Assembly: GCA_946188155.1 (NCBI GenBank)
Contig: CAMHUC010000003.1
Location: 38,957-102,956 of the forward strand
Direction of reading: 5' to 3'
DNA from: an uncultured bacterium
GTDB taxonomy: Bacteria > Bacteroidota > Bacteroidia > Bacteroidales > Bacteroidaceae
DNA length: 64,000 bases
The notes beneath the pieces are model-generated. The model was given only the letters and a program-made list of their open reading frames with translations. It made no database searches and was not told the origin of the DNA. Made by a program: the position numbers and the translations under genes. This document shows positions 16,826-25,758 of this stretch, piece by piece (the stretch's first letter is position 1; each line of letters starts with the position of its first letter).

Positions 16826-17020
16826 GTAACTATTCAGCGATTCGGTTGTCGATGGTCGCTTCGCTCAAAATTATAAGAAAATTGAATCAGAAAATTATAA
16901 GAAAGCGGTGAGCACCAGCTTTCAACTGCTGAAGTACTATTCTGTTCTTATAATTTTTTTAATAATTATCTTGCAATTTTGAGCGAAGCGACCCCCAAAG
17001 GTTTTTGGCTGAATAGTTAC
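16826..17020. repeat. 195-bp nested inverted repeat between the S37-like gene and clpB
   Basis: Outer arms GTAACTATTCAGC (16826-16838) and its exact complement (17008-17020), inner arms of 19 bp, exact (16854-16872 and 16975-16993, containing GGTCGCTTCGCTC), and a third pair (about 16891-16903 with 16945-16957, ATTATAAGAA-type). The gaps between arm sets are 15 and 14 nt. Heptamer arrays of GTTTACT type flank it on both sides (16794-16825, 17022-17050). It may be a small non-autonomous element; no ORF is inside. The rest of 16782-17203 holds only the clpB control region. Confidence 0.8.
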
Positions 17021-17119
17021 TATAGTTTACTGTTTACAGTTTACAGTTTACAGAGTGCAAAGGTAATGCTTTTTTATGAAATGAGCAACAAATTGTAGCT
17101 GAAAAAATGTCGCACTCGT

Positions 17120-17162
17120 CTGTCATTTTGTCAGTCACCGCCCCTCGGCACGCTTTTTGTGC
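17120..17162 (+). promoter_or_regulatory. Candidate stress promoter of clpB
   Basis: CTGTCATTTTGTCAG (17120-17134, an imperfect dyad) is followed by GGCACGCTTTTTGTGC (17147-17162). The second resembles a sigma-54 -24/-12 pair (GG-N10-GT instead of GC). No TAnnTTTG box is seen here. The assignment is tentative. Confidence 0.4.
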
Positions 17163-17189
17163 ATCCGTTTGTAGAAACAAAACAATAAT

Positions 17190-17195
17190 AGGAGG
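17190..17195 (+). promoter_or_regulatory. Strong Shine-Dalgarno of clpB
   Basis: AGGAGG ends 8 nt before the clpB ATG. A full Shine-Dalgarno is unusual in Bacteroidetes and among the genes of this window, and it fixes the start at 17204. Confidence 0.8.
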
Positions 17196-17203
17196 ACAAA
17201 CGT

Positions 17204-19717
17204 ATGACATTAGACAAATTCACAATCAAAGCCCAGGAAGTTGTTCAGCAGGCGGTGAACATCGCCCAGATGAACGGCCAGCAGGCCATCGAGCCTGTAC
17301 ACATCCTGAAAGGAGTGACGGAGAAGGCCCGCGATGTGGCCAACTTCATCTTCCAGAAGCTCGGCGTCAACGGCCAGCAGATAGAGATGCTCGTGGAGCA
17401 GGAGATCAAGCATCTGCCCAAGGTGCAGGGAGCCGGGCAGCCATATCTCTCGAACGAGGCCAACCAGGTGCTCGTCCGCGCCACCGAGCAGTCGCAGAAG
17501 ATGGGCGACGAGTTCGTCAGCGTGGAGCCGTTGCTGCTGGCCCTGCTCAGCGTCAACTCCACCGCCTCGCGCATCATGAAGGATGCCGGCTGCACGGAGA
17601 AGGATATGCTCGCCGCCATCCAGGAGCTGCGACAGGGGCAGAAGGTGCAGTCGCAGTCGGCCGACGACAACTACCAGTCGCTGGAGAAGTATGCCAAGAA
17701 CCTCGTCGACCTGGCCCGTCAGGGAAAGCTCGACCCCGTCATCGGGCGCGACGACGAGATACGCCGTCTGCTGCAGATCCTCTCCCGCCGTACGAAGAAC
17801 AACCCCATATTGATAGGTGAGCCGGGCACGGGTAAGACGGCCATCGTGGAAGGGCTTGCAGGACGTATCGTGCGCGGCGATGTGCCGGAGAACCTGAAGG
17901 ACAAGCAGCTCTACTCGCTCGACATGGGCGCACTCGTGGCTGGAGCCAAGTACAAAGGTGAGTTCGAGGAACGCCTGAAGAGCGTCATCAACGAGGTGAC
18001 GAAGGCCGAAGGCCGCATCATCCTCTTCATCGACGAGATACATACACTCGTGGGTGCCGGAGGCGGCGAGGGAGCCATGGATGCCGCCAACATCCTGAAA
18101 CCCGCACTGGCACGTGGCGAGCTGCGAGCCATCGGTGCCACCACGCTCAACGAGTATCAGAAATACTTCGAGAAGGACAAGGCCCTGGAGCGACGATTCC
18201 AGACGGTCATGGTCGACGAGCCTGACGAGCTGTCAGCCATCAGCATCCTCCGTGGCCTGAAAGAGCGCTACGAGAACCACCACAAGGTGCGTATCCAGGA
18301 TGATGCCTGTATCGCCGCCGTACAGCTCTCCGAGCGTTACATCTCCGAGCGCTTCCTGCCCGACAAGGCCATCGACCTGATGGACGAGGCTGCCGCCAAG
18401 CTGCGAATGGAGCGCGACAGCGTGCCGGAGGAACTCGACGAGATCACTCGCCGGCTGGCTCAGCTCGAAATAGAGCGCGAGGCCATCAAGCGTGAGGGCG
18501 ATGAGCAGAAGATACAGCAGCTCGACAAGGAGATAGCCGAACTCCGCGAGCAGGAGACGCAGTTCCGGGCCAAATGGGAGGGCGAGCGGCAGCTCGTCAA
18601 TAAGATTCAGCAGGACAAGCAGCAGATGGAAGCCCTGAAGTACGAGGCCGAGCGAGCCGAGCGCGAGGGCGACTATGGAAAGGTGGCCGAGATACGCTAC
18701 TCGAAGCTGAAAGCGCTGGAGGACGACATCAAGGCCATCCAGCAGCAGCTCGACAACTCCGGTGATTCCGGCTCGCGACTGGTCCGCGAGGAGGTTACCG
18801 CCGACGACATCGCCGAGGTGGTGAGCCGCTGGACGGGCATACCCGTGACAAAGATGATGCAGAGCGAGCGCGAAAAACTGCTCCACCTGGAGGAGGAACT
18901 CCACAAGCGCGTCATCGGACAGGATGAGGCCATCACCGCCGTCTCGGATGCCGTGCGCCGCAGCCGCGCAGGGCTGCAAGACCCCAAGCGCCCTATCGCC
19001 TCGTTCATCTTCCTCGGCACAACGGGTGTCGGCAAGACCGAACTGGCCAAGACACTGGCCGACTACCTGTTCAACGACGAGACGATGATGACCCGTATCG
19101 ACATGTCGGAGTATCAGGAGAAGTACAGCGTCTCGAGGCTTATCGGCGCACCTCCGGGCTACGTGGGCTACGACGAGGGCGGACAGCTGACGGAGGCCGT
19201 GCGCCGCAAGCCCTACAGCGTGGTGCTCTTCGACGAGATTGAGAAGGCCCACCCCGACGTGTTCAACATACTGCTGCAGGTGCTCGACGACGGACGGCTG
19301 ACCGACAACAAGGGTCGCACGGCCAACTTCAAGAACACCATCATCATCATGACCTCGAACGCCACGCGCGAACAGCTACGCGCCACGATGCGCCCTGAGT
19401 TCCTCAACCGTATCGACGAGATCATCACCTTCCAGCAGCTCACACGCGAGCAGATTGCCGATGTCGTGCGACTGCAGATGCGTCACGTCACCGACATGCT
19501 CGAGCCGCAGGGCATACGCCTGGAATGCACGCCGCAGGCCATCCAGTACCTGGCCGAGGAAGGCTACGACCCGGAGTTCGGCGCACGACCCGTGAAGCGG
19601 GCCATTCAGCAGCTGGTGCTCAACGACCTGTCGAAGAAGATCCTGGCCGACGAGGTGGACCGCGAGAAGCCCATCATCATCGACGAGTTCGGCGAAGGAC
19701 TCGTGTTCCGCAACTGA
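17204..19717 (+). CDS. clpB: ClpB disaggregase
   Basis: 837 residues. N-domain (1-145), NBD1 with Walker [10 protein letters not shown] (about 206) and Walker B ILFIDEIH (about 275), coiled-coil M-domain (about 400-515), NBD2 with Walker [11 protein letters not shown] (about 605) and Walker [11 protein letters not shown] (about 673), then the D2 small domain. It is a hexameric AAA+ chaperone that works with DnaK to dissolve protein aggregates in the cytoplasm. Odd feature: the sensor-1 MTSN is followed almost directly by [19 protein letters not shown], so about 20-25 residues present between these motifs in typical ClpB are missing. It is monocistronic, with a strong RBS, a possible stress promoter and a terminator. 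Confidence 0.95.
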   Translation: MTLDKFTIKAQEVVQQAVNIAQMNGQQAIEPVHILKGVTEKARDVANFIFQKLGVNGQQIEMLVEQEIKHLPKVQGAGQPYLSNEANQVLVRATEQSQKMGDEFVSVEPLLLALLSVNSTASRIMKDAGCTEKDMLAAIQELRQGQKVQSQSADDNYQSLEKYAKNLVDLARQGKLDPVIGRDDEIRRLLQILSRRTKNNPILIGEPGTGKTAIVEGLAGRIVRGDVPENLKDKQLYSLDMGALVAGAKYKGEFEERLKSVINEVTKAEGRIILFIDEIHTLVGAGGGEGAMDAANILKPALARGELRAIGATTLNEYQKYFEKDKALERRFQTVMVDEPDELSAISILRGLKERYENHHKVRIQDDACIAAVQLSERYISERFLPDKAIDLMDEAAAKLRMERDSVPEELDEITRRLAQLEIEREAIKREGDEQKIQQLDKEIAELREQETQFRAKWEGERQLVNKIQQDKQQMEALKYEAERAEREGDYGKVAEIRYSKLKALEDDIKAIQQQLDNSGDSGSRLVREEVTADDIAEVVSRWTGIPVTKMMQSEREKLLHLEEELHKRVIGQDEAITAVSDAVRRSRAGLQDPKRPIASFIFLGTTGVGKTELAKTLADYLFNDETMMTRIDMSEYQEKYSVSRLIGAPPGYVGYDEGGQLTEAVRRKPYSVVLFDEIEKAHPDVFNILLQVLDDGRLTDNKGRTANFKNTIIIMTSNATREQLRATMRPEFLNRIDEIITFQQLTREQIADVVRLQMRHVTDMLEPQGIRLECTPQAIQYLAEEGYDPEFGARPVKRAIQQLVLNDLSKKILADEVDREKPIIIDEFGEGLVFRN

Positions 19718-19731
19718 TAATCTGACACAGT

Positions 19732-19766
19732 AAACCCGGTGATGCCAAGGCGGCACCACCGGGTTT
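19732..19766. terminator. Terminator between clpB and the convergent porin gene
   Basis: Arms AAACCCGGTG (19732-19741) and CACCGGGTTT (19757-19766), with further TGCC/GGCA pairing inside, followed by CGATTTT. It can serve both strands. Confidence 0.8.
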
Positions 19767-19786
19767 CGATTTTAAGCTTATGTAAA

Positions 19787-20626
19787 TTAAAAGATTTTGT
19801 AGGCTACTCGTATCTGCAGGTTCGGCCAGGCCTTCAGCCATGACAGGATGCTGGTGATGCCGGAATTCGAACCGTTTGACTTGACTTCCACGTCGTTGTT
19901 AAGCAGGAATTTGGGCGTGCCCCAGAACATCAGGCCAGCCTCAACGGCCAGGCTGACACGATGGGTCTTAGCAATGTTCTGACCGGCACCGACGCCGATA
20001 TAGGGCTTCACGGCATTGGTCTTCATGCGAACGTCGATGTTGCCCTGCTCGTCGGCAGTGAACACGTAGTCGCCAAACTTCAGTCCTACGGGAGGATAGT
20101 TGGTCTGGTAGAGACGATTGTAATCCTCCACTTTCTGGTTGGCATCATAGAGGAATCCCAGGGCACCGTCGTTGGTGTTGCGGAAGTGCATGAAAGTGCG
20201 GCTGCCGAAGAACAGACCGGCAGTGAAGTAGAAAGGCTGATTCTTGAAGGGATGCACCTCGCCCAGTAGGAAGAAGTTCCAGAACTTAGGCTTGGCGGCC
20301 AGTTCCACCTTGTCTACCATCTGTGCCTGCTTGATGGCATCCTCTTCCACCATCTGCATCTGTGTAATCTCAGTGGCGGTGTTGATGGCCTTGAACTTGA
20401 TGTCGCCTACGCCCCATCCGGAGAAGCCGGCCTTTACCGTCACCAGCTTGTGGACGGGCATGGCCACGTCGATGCCGGTACCCGTCAGTCCGGTTGACAG
20501 ACCCACGGAGAGGTGATTGAACAGGCCTTCCTCGGCATGCAGCTTGTCGACATTCTGAGCCTTGGCCACTGATGCCGATATTATGATTGCGGAGAGAATG
20601 ATGATTCTCTGAATATTGTGTTTCAT
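19787..20626 (-). CDS. Outer-membrane beta-barrel protein
   Basis: 279 residues with a signal peptide ending A-K-A-Q. The sequence alternates polar and hydrophobic residues in strands (HLSVGLSTGLTGTGIDVAM, VKPYIGVGAGQNIA, VSLAVEAGLMFWG) and ends with an aromatic residue (RVAYKIF), as outer-membrane barrels do. The family resembles the uncharacterised Bacteroidales barrel proteins of 250-300 residues; no specific substrate can be named. It is third in the operon, 10 nt after the PLC-like lipoprotein. Confidence 0.7.
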   Translation of the reverse strand: MKHNIQRIIILSAIIISASVAKAQNVDKLHAEEGLFNHLSVGLSTGLTGTGIDVAMPVHKLVTVKAGFSGWGVGDIKFKAINTATEITQMQMVEEDAIKQAQMVDKVELAAKPKFWNFFLLGEVHPFKNQPFYFTAGLFFGSRTFMHFRNTNDGALGFLYDANQKVEDYNRLYQTNYPPVGLKFGDYVFTADEQGNIDVRMKTNAVKPYIGVGAGQNIAKTHRVSLAVEAGLMFWGTPKFLLNNDVEVKSNGSNSGITSILSWLKAWPNLQIRVAYKIF

Positions 20627-20636
20627 ATCCTTATAA

Positions 20637-21866
20637 TTATTTGAAGTATGACTTGTTCGACTTGATTAGCAGGTTAGTGAGCGACTGGCTCAGTGGGTGG
20701 AACCCGTACAGGTAGTCACTGGTGTAGGCCGTGCCGCCATTGATGATGCAGTGCACATAGTCGTGGCAGGCCATATCCATCGGCGTGATACCCACCGTTC
20801 CCTCGTTCTTCAGCAGGTCTTCGATGACCAGCGGGTGCAGGTTGGCGGCATTGGTGATGTATCCGCGTGGAGATACCTCAGTATAGGCCGAGCAGTGGTT
20901 CACCACCCAGATGTTTTCATCGGTAGCTGCAGCCTCGCGGGCACTGTGCATCATGTCGATCACTGTCTTCTGCTTGTTCTGCATGCGCTTCTGGTTGGTT
21001 GTCTTGTAGTAATCCTGCTTGTAGAGCTTGGCCGTGATGGTCTCGTCGTTCATGTTATACATGGCGCAGTTGCGCTGAGCCTCGGGGTTCAGGTTCTCAT
21101 CCACGTCGGGATCCTCGTCGGGCCAGTCGCAGTACACGATGGGGTAGTGGTAGAGCGACTGCTGCGGACGCAGGTCGTAGCGGCTCAGCCACAGTATCTT
21201 GCCGCGCATCTCGCCCACGGTGATGTCCGGACGCCAGTTCTCGATGAACAGCCCCTGATACTTCGGCAGGCTGAGCACCTTGCTGAGCAGCGTTGGCCAC
21301 TCTTTCTGGTCCTCCATACCGTTGTCGGCCTGCAGCTTGGCAATGAAGAACTCCGTGGGGTGGGCCTTCAGGAAGGCCTGCATGTCGTCGATGGTCTTCT
21401 CGAAGGTATAGTCGATCTCGCTGATACCGTGTGTCAGGCGCAGGATTCTCTTCTTTGCGGGGTCGGTGGCCAGGGTGTCGATGCTCACCACGGGGCGGAT
21501 GTCAAAGAACCGCAGGCCGCTGGCCATCTGTTCCTCAAACGTTGACACCTGGCTGATGGCCGTCAGGTTGAATACAAACTTCAGCGTGGGCTGGTAGAAT
21601 CCCATACCGGTCATGGTGTCGTGGGTGCCGGGGATGCTCAGCTTGCACACTTTTGTCTCGTCCTTCACCATGCCCAGCCAGTCGGTGATGGGAGTTGACA
21701 GGTCGTAGGGGTGGACGATTTCGTCCTGATAACCCTCCGAGAAGATGTAGGGTGAGTCGAGGGATACACCTTCCGTGTAGGCTTTCTTCAGGTCCTCGTC
21801 CTCGCAACTGGTCAGTGCTGTCGTGGCCGCTAAGGCCATGACGGCATACATTAGTTTTCTTTTCAT
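20637..21866 (-). CDS. PI-PLC X-domain lipoprotein
   Basis: 409 residues from ATG 21866 (MKRKLMYAV); the longer frame overlaps the antiporter gene and gives no signal. Lipobox T-A-L-T-S-C. LSIPGTHDTMTG and LRLTHG supply the two catalytic histidines of phosphatidylinositol-specific phospholipase C-type phosphodiesterases, with GLRFFDIRP and FFIAKLQ supporting strands. These bacterial enzymes cleave phosphoinositides or related lipids without calcium. It is likely anchored in the envelope; the substrate is unknown. It is the middle gene of the antiporter/PLC/barrel operon, with 25 nt to the antiporter stop. Confidence 0.8.
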   Translation of the reverse strand: MKRKLMYAVMALAATTALTSCEDEDLKKAYTEGVSLDSPYIFSEGYQDEIVHPYDLSTPITDWLGMVKDETKVCKLSIPGTHDTMTGMGFYQPTLKFVFNLTAISQVSTFEEQMASGLRFFDIRPVVSIDTLATDPAKKRILRLTHGISEIDYTFEKTIDDMQAFLKAHPTEFFIAKLQADNGMEDQKEWPTLLSKVLSLPKYQGLFIENWRPDITVGEMRGKILWLSRYDLRPQQSLYHYPIVYCDWPDEDPDVDENLNPEAQRNCAMYNMNDETITAKLYKQDYYKTTNQKRMQNKQKTVIDMMHSAREAAATDENIWVVNHCSAYTEVSPRGYITNAANLHPLVIEDLLKNEGTVGITPMDMACHDYVHCIINGGTAYTSDYLYGFHPLSQSLTNLLIKSNKSYFK

Positions 21867-21891
21867 AATTGTTATTTTGATTAATTGTTTG

Positions 21892-23241
21892 TCATGCTTT
21901 CTCATCATGAGCACTCATATTCTTAATAAACAAGTCGACAAGATGCTTCGCGATAAAAGTATGCCTGACGGCATGGCGCACCTTTTTTGCAACTGAGTTC
22001 GAATTGTCGGATGGTGTAGCCGCCTTCGCCTCAGCTTCTGCCACCTGCTTCTCGCGCTCATCGATTTTGGCTCGGAAGGAGTCTGAAACGTGATTATAGA
22101 GGAAGTTATAGCACGGCACGGCAGCCTTCATGATATATGGCGTGAGGAAGGTGGTCACCACACTGGCTGCCACGATGATGGGATAGATCACAGGATTGAG
22201 AACGCCCAGGCTGGTTCCCAGTCCGGCGATGATAAACGAGAACTCGCCAATCTGGACGAATGAGAAGCTGGTAAGCATGGAGTCGCGCATCGTCTGACCG
22301 CCCCACCAGCAACCCAAGGTGCCAAAGAGAATCATTCCGACAATAATGACCAGGCTGACATAGACGATGCTCACCCAGTATTCCGCCAATGAAGCCGGAT
22401 CAATCATCATACCCACAGAGATGAAGAAGATGGCAGCAAAGACATTCTTCAGCGGCGTCATCAACTTTTCAATACGATGCGACTCCGCCGTCTCTGCCAA
22501 GATAGAACCCATCACGAAGGCACCCAGGGCACTGCTGAAACCGGCTTCCTCTGCCGTCAGCACCATACCCAAGCACAGACCCAAGGCGAGGATGATGAGC
22601 GTCTCGTCGTTCAAATGGGGTTTCAGCTTGCGTATCAGTGTCGGGATAATCAGTATGCCGCAGACGAACCATGCCACGAGCGTAATGGCCAGGTCAAGGA
22701 CCTTGCTGGCCAGTTCGGCACCCTCGAACTGATGGCGGATAGCTATGCTGGAGAGCAGCACCATCAGCACCACTGCCACCACGTCCTCCACAATCAGGAT
22801 GCTGGTGGCTCCCTTGACGAAGCGCTCCTTGCTCAGGCCGGCCTCATCGATGGCCTTCATCACGATAGTAGTGCTTGACATACAGAGCATACCTGCCAGG
22901 AACAGCGAGTTCACCATATCAAATTTAGCATCCCATCCCACGAGATAGCCAAAGAGCATCATGCCCAAAATGATTGTCAGTGCGCCTATGGCCGCCACCT
23001 TGCCGCTGCTGATGAGATTCTTCAGACGGAACTCCAGGCCGATGCAGAACAACACAAACAGCACGCCGATGTCGCCCCAGGCCTTTACATTATCCGCATT
23101 CACAAGCGTCTCGCCAAACAGATGCGGGCCTACCAAGACACCTGCAACGATATACCCCAACACAACAGGCTGCTTTAAGAACTTGAACACAAGGCTCACT
23201 ACAGCAGCAGTAATCATCAAGATGTATAAATCAGATACCAT
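21892..23241 (-). CDS. CPA2-family cation:proton antiporter
   Basis: 449 residues with about 12-13 membrane helices. GVLFVLFCIGLEFRLKNL, SSTTIVMKAIDEAGL and SALGAFVMGSILAET match the monovalent cation:proton antiporter-2 (KefB/NhaS-like) family. Unlike KefB/KefC it has no C-terminal RCK/TrkA-N domain, only a short charged cytoplasmic tail. It exchanges Na+ or K+ for H+ at the inner membrane. It is the first gene of a three-gene operon with a promoter at 23295 and two upstream direct repeats. Why it is paired with a lipid phosphodiesterase and an outer-membrane barrel is not known. Confidence 0.85.
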   Translation of the reverse strand: MVSDLYILMITAAVVSLVFKFLKQPVVLGYIVAGVLVGPHLFGETLVNADNVKAWGDIGVLFVLFCIGLEFRLKNLISSGKVAAIGALTIILGMMLFGYLVGWDAKFDMVNSLFLAGMLCMSSTTIVMKAIDEAGLSKERFVKGATSILIVEDVVAVVLMVLLSSIAIRHQFEGAELASKVLDLAITLVAWFVCGILIIPTLIRKLKPHLNDETLIILALGLCLGMVLTAEEAGFSSALGAFVMGSILAETAESHRIEKLMTPLKNVFAAIFFISVGMMIDPASLAEYWVSIVYVSLVIIVGMILFGTLGCWWGGQTMRDSMLTSFSFVQIGEFSFIIAGLGTSLGVLNPVIYPIIVAASVVTTFLTPYIMKAAVPCYNFLYNHVSDSFRAKIDEREKQVAEAEAKAATPSDNSNSVAKKVRHAVRHTFIAKHLVDLFIKNMSAHDEKA

Positions 23242-23294
23242 ACTTTATAATGTTTTATTTGTCTGCAGAAGAAACCATAATATGTTTTGGCTGA

Positions 23295-23390
23295 CAAAAT
23301 TAAGCATTTTTTCACAAATGGCCATATCTTTAGAACTATTTATGGCAGATTTTGCATATTTTAAAACTGTTTTTGCATATTTTGAAACTC
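23295..23390 (-). promoter_or_regulatory. Antiporter operon promoter with paired GTTTCAAAATA boxes
   Basis: The -7 box TAATTTTG (23295-23302, minus strand) is 54 nt from the nearer of two 16-bp direct repeats: sense strand CAGTTTTAAAATATGC (23354-23369) and GAGTTTCAAAATATGC (23375-23390), 21 bp apart. The same arrangement is found at 36808, 56789 and 62999. Confidence 0.65.
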
Positions 23391-23429
23391 ATTCTGCTCT
23401 TTTTGCCTTCCCTGCCTTGTGTATCGGAC

Positions 23430-24269
23430 TCAGCGATAGGCGTATTCTATCTTCATAGAGACATACCCCTTGGGCCATTTGGCCCTGTCGAGGTATAGCT
23501 TCGCACGCCCGTGGCTGGGCAGGAAGAGGCCGGGGCGTACCTCCTTGGTTTCGCAATAGACGTCGTTCTGGCCCTCCTGATAGCTGATGCGCGTGATTTG
23601 CCAGCAGCCGTCGGCAATGTCAACCCGCATGCGGTCGAGCTCTACCCGGTAGACGGTCCTGCCGGCAGACGTGTAGCTGCCGCTATACTTCATGCCTGTT
23701 TCGCCCTCCTTCCGGCGAAGCTTCTGAAGTTTCTTCACCTTTTCGCGTACTTTCTTGTAGAACTTGTCGTACACATTGGCACTCAGCATGCCGTCGTGCT
23801 TCAGGAACGAGGCTTTCTGCTTTTCAGTCAGCTCTTGCTCCATCTTTACTATCCGTAAGTTCGAGGTCGTTATCTTACCCTTGTTGAAGTGTACGTCCTC
23901 AGCCATGGTGATGCCGAAGTGCTTGTGCTCCCTGAGGGCCGACACGATGGGGCCGTAGCCCGCCAGCCGGGCCGCCAGGGTGATGGTGCGCCGGTGGGGG
24001 AACTTCGTCAGGTCGATGTCCTTCTCCAGCCGGCAGGTCACGCCGTAGTCCAGCCTCGCTATCCGCTCCTTCAGCGGCTTGGCATGGGCCAGCACCTGCT
24101 TCAGCAGATATTCCTCGAAGCTCATGCCGTCGGAGAGCACCACCGTCTCCGGCAGGCTGAGCGAATAGGCTATGCTGTCATCCTCCAGCTCGCTCTGAGC
24201 TGAAGTAGTGATAAGTGATAAGTGATAAGTGATAAGTATCGCCACCACTTTTAATATATTCCTCCTCAT
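23430..24269 (-). CDS. Uncharacterised secreted protein with repeat-encoded signal peptide
   Basis: 279 residues from ATG 24269; an ATG three codons earlier is also possible. The N-terminus VVAILITYHLSLITTSAQS is a plausible signal peptide, but its core is written by four copies of the heptamer ACTTATC, so one slipped unit would shift the frame at once. The mature part is basic with predicted beta-sheet in the C-terminal half (MKYSGSYTSAGRTVYRVELDRM, YCETKEVRPGLFLPSHG). I do not recognise the family; the beta-rich part is loosely like outer-membrane lipoprotein-sorting proteins. It stands alone, with heptamer repeats upstream and no clear promoter. Confidence 0.6.
   Translation of the reverse strand: MRRNILKVVAILITYHLSLITTSAQSELEDDSIAYSLSLPETVVLSDGMSFEEYLLKQVLAHAKPLKERIARLDYGVTCRLEKDIDLTKFPHRRTITLAARLAGYGPIVSALREHKHFGITMAEDVHFNKGKITTSNLRIVKMEQELTEKQKASFLKHDGMLSANVYDKFYKKVREKVKKLQKLRRKEGETGMKYSGSYTSAGRTVYRVELDRMRVDIADGCWQITRISYQEGQNDVYCETKEVRPGLFLPSHGRAKLYLDRAKWPKGYVSMKIEYAYR
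24208..24237 (-). repeat. Heptamer array in a signal-peptide coding region
   Basis: Four copies of GATAAGT (plus strand), equal to ACTTATC in the sense direction, encode L-I-T-Y-H-L-S-L-I-T-T. A one-unit change would alter the reading frame about 15 codons after the start. Confidence 0.88.
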
Positions 24270-24279
24270 ACTAATCATC

Positions 24280-24348
24280 TGTAAACTGTAAACTATAAAC
24301 TGTAAACTATAAACCCTAAACTATAAACTATAAACCGTAAACTATAAA
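24280..24348. repeat. AAACTAT/AAACTGT heptamer array
   Basis: About ten heptamers fill the spacer between the stop of the 429-residue-frame gene and the start of the secreted-protein gene. It is the same family as at 6768-6852. Confidence 0.88.
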
Positions 24349-25572
24349 CTATTTCCCCTCCTTGACGCGCTTGAAGTAGCGAGTGCTGATATCACCATCG
24401 CTGCCGCCCAAATCCACTTCAAGTTTGTCGTGCGCCTTATTGATAGTTACACAGAATGTATCCCTCTTTGGTTGACTCTCAAGCTGTTTCAACGTGTGTT
24501 CGGTAGCCTTTTTCTCGTCAAAATATCGGCGAAAGAAATTCTCTACCGAGTCACGCATCTCTGGCCTGTAGGTAACACCCGACCTGTCCGTCTTCACTTC
24601 AACATATTTTGTGTCATATACCAGGATCAGCGAGTCGCCATCTACCTGCCATTTCCCTCTGATTTTGGCCTTCCAAAGAATATCGCCATCATAGAACGAG
24701 TTAGCATAATGGGTAATCGTCTTGAAGTAGAAGGAATCATTCTCCAGGAACTCATAGTAGTAGTCGTCTGTTCCACGTGCCTTGCGCTCCCATTGGCCTA
24801 TCAGGTCACGCCTGCCGACAGGGTTTCCGCTCCGCTGGCTCTTTCTGATATATTCGACCAGCTCCTCATCATCGATATTCATGATAAACTTGTTGCGGTC
24901 GCTGATGTCACGCCAGTTCTGTGCGCATCGGCGGTATAGTCTGGCCCTGTTTGGAGAATGGTCAATATGAAAGGCAATCTTCCGATCCCTCAGTTTCGCT
25001 TTCAGGATGGCAGCGTAGTCGAGCGAGTGATCGCTGCGCTTAGAGTCCAATACCATTTGCCAATACTCATCATGGGTGATAGGGTCTTTGAATATCGGGT
25101 TCGTTGCCATCTGGTTCTGAACATATTTCCTTTCATGATAGAATTGTTCCATATTGTCAACGAAGGCCATATTGTCCAGGTCGCTCCAGATGTCCTGACT
25201 GCTTTTGAAGATATTCTCCTTGGAGTCATCGAAGATACGAGGGTCACCGTCGTAGTCAGTAAACATATCCATCGCCAGCTGGAGGGTGTCTTCAGGCAAT
25301 GAGTCTATCTGATCGATGTGCGCCAGGATATACTGCACTGCCTTGTTCTTCTTCTCTTCATACTCAGCAATCTTTTCCATCTTTTCAACGCACTCGTCGA
25401 TGTCGTGAATCACCATCATGGCCGTCTGCCGCTGGATGTCGGCCTTCATCTTGCTGTCTACCAGTGCCGACGTTCCGAACGTCAGCAGGATAGATATCGT
25501 GGTGCCCAGTACGCTGGTGAGAAATCCCTTCCCCCAGGGGCTCAGTATCTTGTTGTTCTTGAAATGAATCAT
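24349..25572 (-). CDS. Uncharacterised protein with one N-terminal membrane helix and a lipocalin-like C-terminal part
   Basis: About 407 residues from ATG 25572 (MIHFKNNK); the extra upstream residues in the frame are not signal-like. One membrane helix (about residues 16-38, FLTSVLGTTISILLTFGTSAL) follows a short basic N-terminus, then a coiled-coil-like segment (IDECVEKMEKIAEYEEKKNK). The C-terminal 150 residues (LIGQWERKARGTDDYYYEF, GKWQVDGDSLILVYDTKYV) resemble the strand pattern of lipocalin-like domains. The large part probably lies in the periplasm. I cannot give a function. Confidence 0.55.
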   Translation of the reverse strand: MIHFKNNKILSPWGKGFLTSVLGTTISILLTFGTSALVDSKMKADIQRQTAMMVIHDIDECVEKMEKIAEYEEKKNKAVQYILAHIDQIDSLPEDTLQLAMDMFTDYDGDPRIFDDSKENIFKSSQDIWSDLDNMAFVDNMEQFYHERKYVQNQMATNPIFKDPITHDEYWQMVLDSKRSDHSLDYAAILKAKLRDRKIAFHIDHSPNRARLYRRCAQNWRDISDRNKFIMNIDDEELVEYIRKSQRSGNPVGRRDLIGQWERKARGTDDYYYEFLENDSFYFKTITHYANSFYDGDILWKAKIRGKWQVDGDSLILVYDTKYVEVKTDRSGVTYRPEMRDSVENFFRRYFDEKKATEHTLKQLESQPKRDTFCVTINKAHDKLEVDLGGSDGDISTRYFKRVKEGK

Positions 25573-25605
25573 ATCTCCTGTATCCTTTGACAAGTAACTT
25601 TGCTG

Positions 25606-25613
25606 CAAAGATA
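25606..25613 (-). promoter_or_regulatory. -7 box
   Basis: TATCTTTG on the minus strand, 33 nt before ATG 25572, matches TAnnTTTG. It supports the shorter start chosen for the downstream gene. Confidence 0.6.
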
Positions 25614-25690
25614 CAAAATATAATTTGATAATTGACAATTGACGATTGACAATTCATAACCCCTAACAGTATTTAACTCTTCCATCAAAC

Positions 25691-25726
25691 AAGGCTCACG
25701 AAGGGGCTGTACCCCTCGTGAGCCTT
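25691..25726 (-). terminator. AAGGCTCACG-type terminator after carboxylesterase 1
   Basis: Arms AAGGCTCACGA(A)GGGG and CCCCTCGTGAGCCTT with one bulged base. The same hairpin family follows carboxylesterase 3 at 52337-52374. Confidence 0.75.
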
Positions 25727-25758
25727 GACAGGTTTTGATGTTTCTGCTTTGCGGCTGA

